A stretch of DNA of 6,074 bases from JAAYPI01 sp036734385 (lineage in GTDB: Bacteria; Bacteroidota; Bacteroidia; Bacteroidales; Paludibacteraceae), in assembly GCA_036734385.1 (NCBI GenBank), contig DAIMYQ010000057.1, positions 1 to 6,074 of the forward strand, written 5' to 3'. The notes under the pieces were generated by a model, which was given only the letters and a program-made list of their open reading frames with translations, ran no database searches and was not told the origin of the DNA. The translations under genes and the position numbers were made by a program. Of this stretch, positions 6,028-6,074 are shown piece after piece (positions within the stretch are counted from its first letter, which is position 1; the number at the start of each line of letters is the position of its first letter).

Positions 6028-6074
6028 GTTGTTTATAAAGTCAAAGATACAATTTTTTGAAAGCAAATCACAAC
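6028..6074 (-). CRISPR. CRISPR repeat, single complete 47-nt unit at the array edge
   Basis: Read on the minus strand the unit begins GTTGTGATTTGC and ends ATAAACAAC, with terminal GTTGT/ACAAC inverted ends. The 47-nt length and the sequence are typical of Bacteroidota type II-C repeats. Its 5' half matches the anti-repeat at 31-56, which identifies it as a repeat although only one copy lies in the window. The direction implied by tracrRNA pairing makes this the leader-distal repeat. Spacers and leader would be to the right, outside the window. Confidence 0.87.
6042..6073 (-). promoter_or_regulatory. putative promoter embedded in the CRISPR repeat
   Basis: On the minus strand TTG (6073-6071), 21 nt, then TATCTTTG (6049-6042), an exact TAnnTTTG match. 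The spacing is at the long end of the accepted range. The start would fall in the last ~10 nt of the repeat, so each repeat could drive the spacer that follows it, as known for N. meningitidis type II-C. In this terminal repeat the transcript would run toward the terminator at 5923-5952. Confidence 0.45.

Overview
The window holds nearly all of a type II-C CRISPR-Cas locus, apart from the 3' end of the tracrRNA and most of the array, from a member of the Bacteroidota. The lineage call rests on three things: low GC content with A-rich leaders and no clear Shine-Dalgarno sequences, promoter boxes of the Bacteroidota type (TTG ... TAnnTTTG), and a 47-nt repeat of the GTTGTGATTTGC... type. I cannot name the genus.

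Layout from left to right. At the left edge, on the minus strand, lies the 5' part of a tracrRNA. Its anti-repeat (31-56) is followed by the conserved AAGG...CC nexus region, and its 3' end is outside the window. Its promoter (59-89) stands back to back with a candidate cas9 promoter (92-121). cas9 (154-3840) encodes a 1228-residue nuclease with RuvC and HNH motifs intact. Between cas9 and cas1 sits an interrupted REP-associated-type (Y1, HUH) transposase gene (3920-4579). It is accompanied by one imperfect palindrome upstream (3847-3881), a perfect 33-bp palindrome inside the gene whose centre supplies the only in-frame stop (4154-4186), a four-unit 9-bp tandem repeat (4184-4219), and a single palindrome arm downstream (4583-4594). 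cas1 (4624-5541) and cas2 (5587-5919) follow, then a bidirectional terminator (5923-5952), a 75-nt stretch in which I see nothing (5953-6027), and one complete CRISPR repeat ending exactly at the window edge (6028-6074).

How it works together. Cas1 and Cas2 acquire spacers. tracrRNA pairs with the 5' half of each transcribed repeat, and the duplex guides Cas9. The tracrRNA shows that crRNAs are read on the minus strand, so the array lies off-window to the right and is transcribed toward cas2. The repeat seen here would be its last, leader-distal unit. The repeat carries the same TATCTTTG octamer as the tracrRNA promoter, which suggests that repeats carry their own promoters, as in Neisseria type II-C. 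The bidirectional terminator then separates the two converging transcription units.

The points most worth following are the transposase/palindrome cassette inside the cas operon, the repeat-embedded promoter, the divergent tracrRNA/cas9 promoter pair, and a C-terminal QLELF peptide on Cas2 that matches the DNA-polymerase sliding-clamp-binding consensus.
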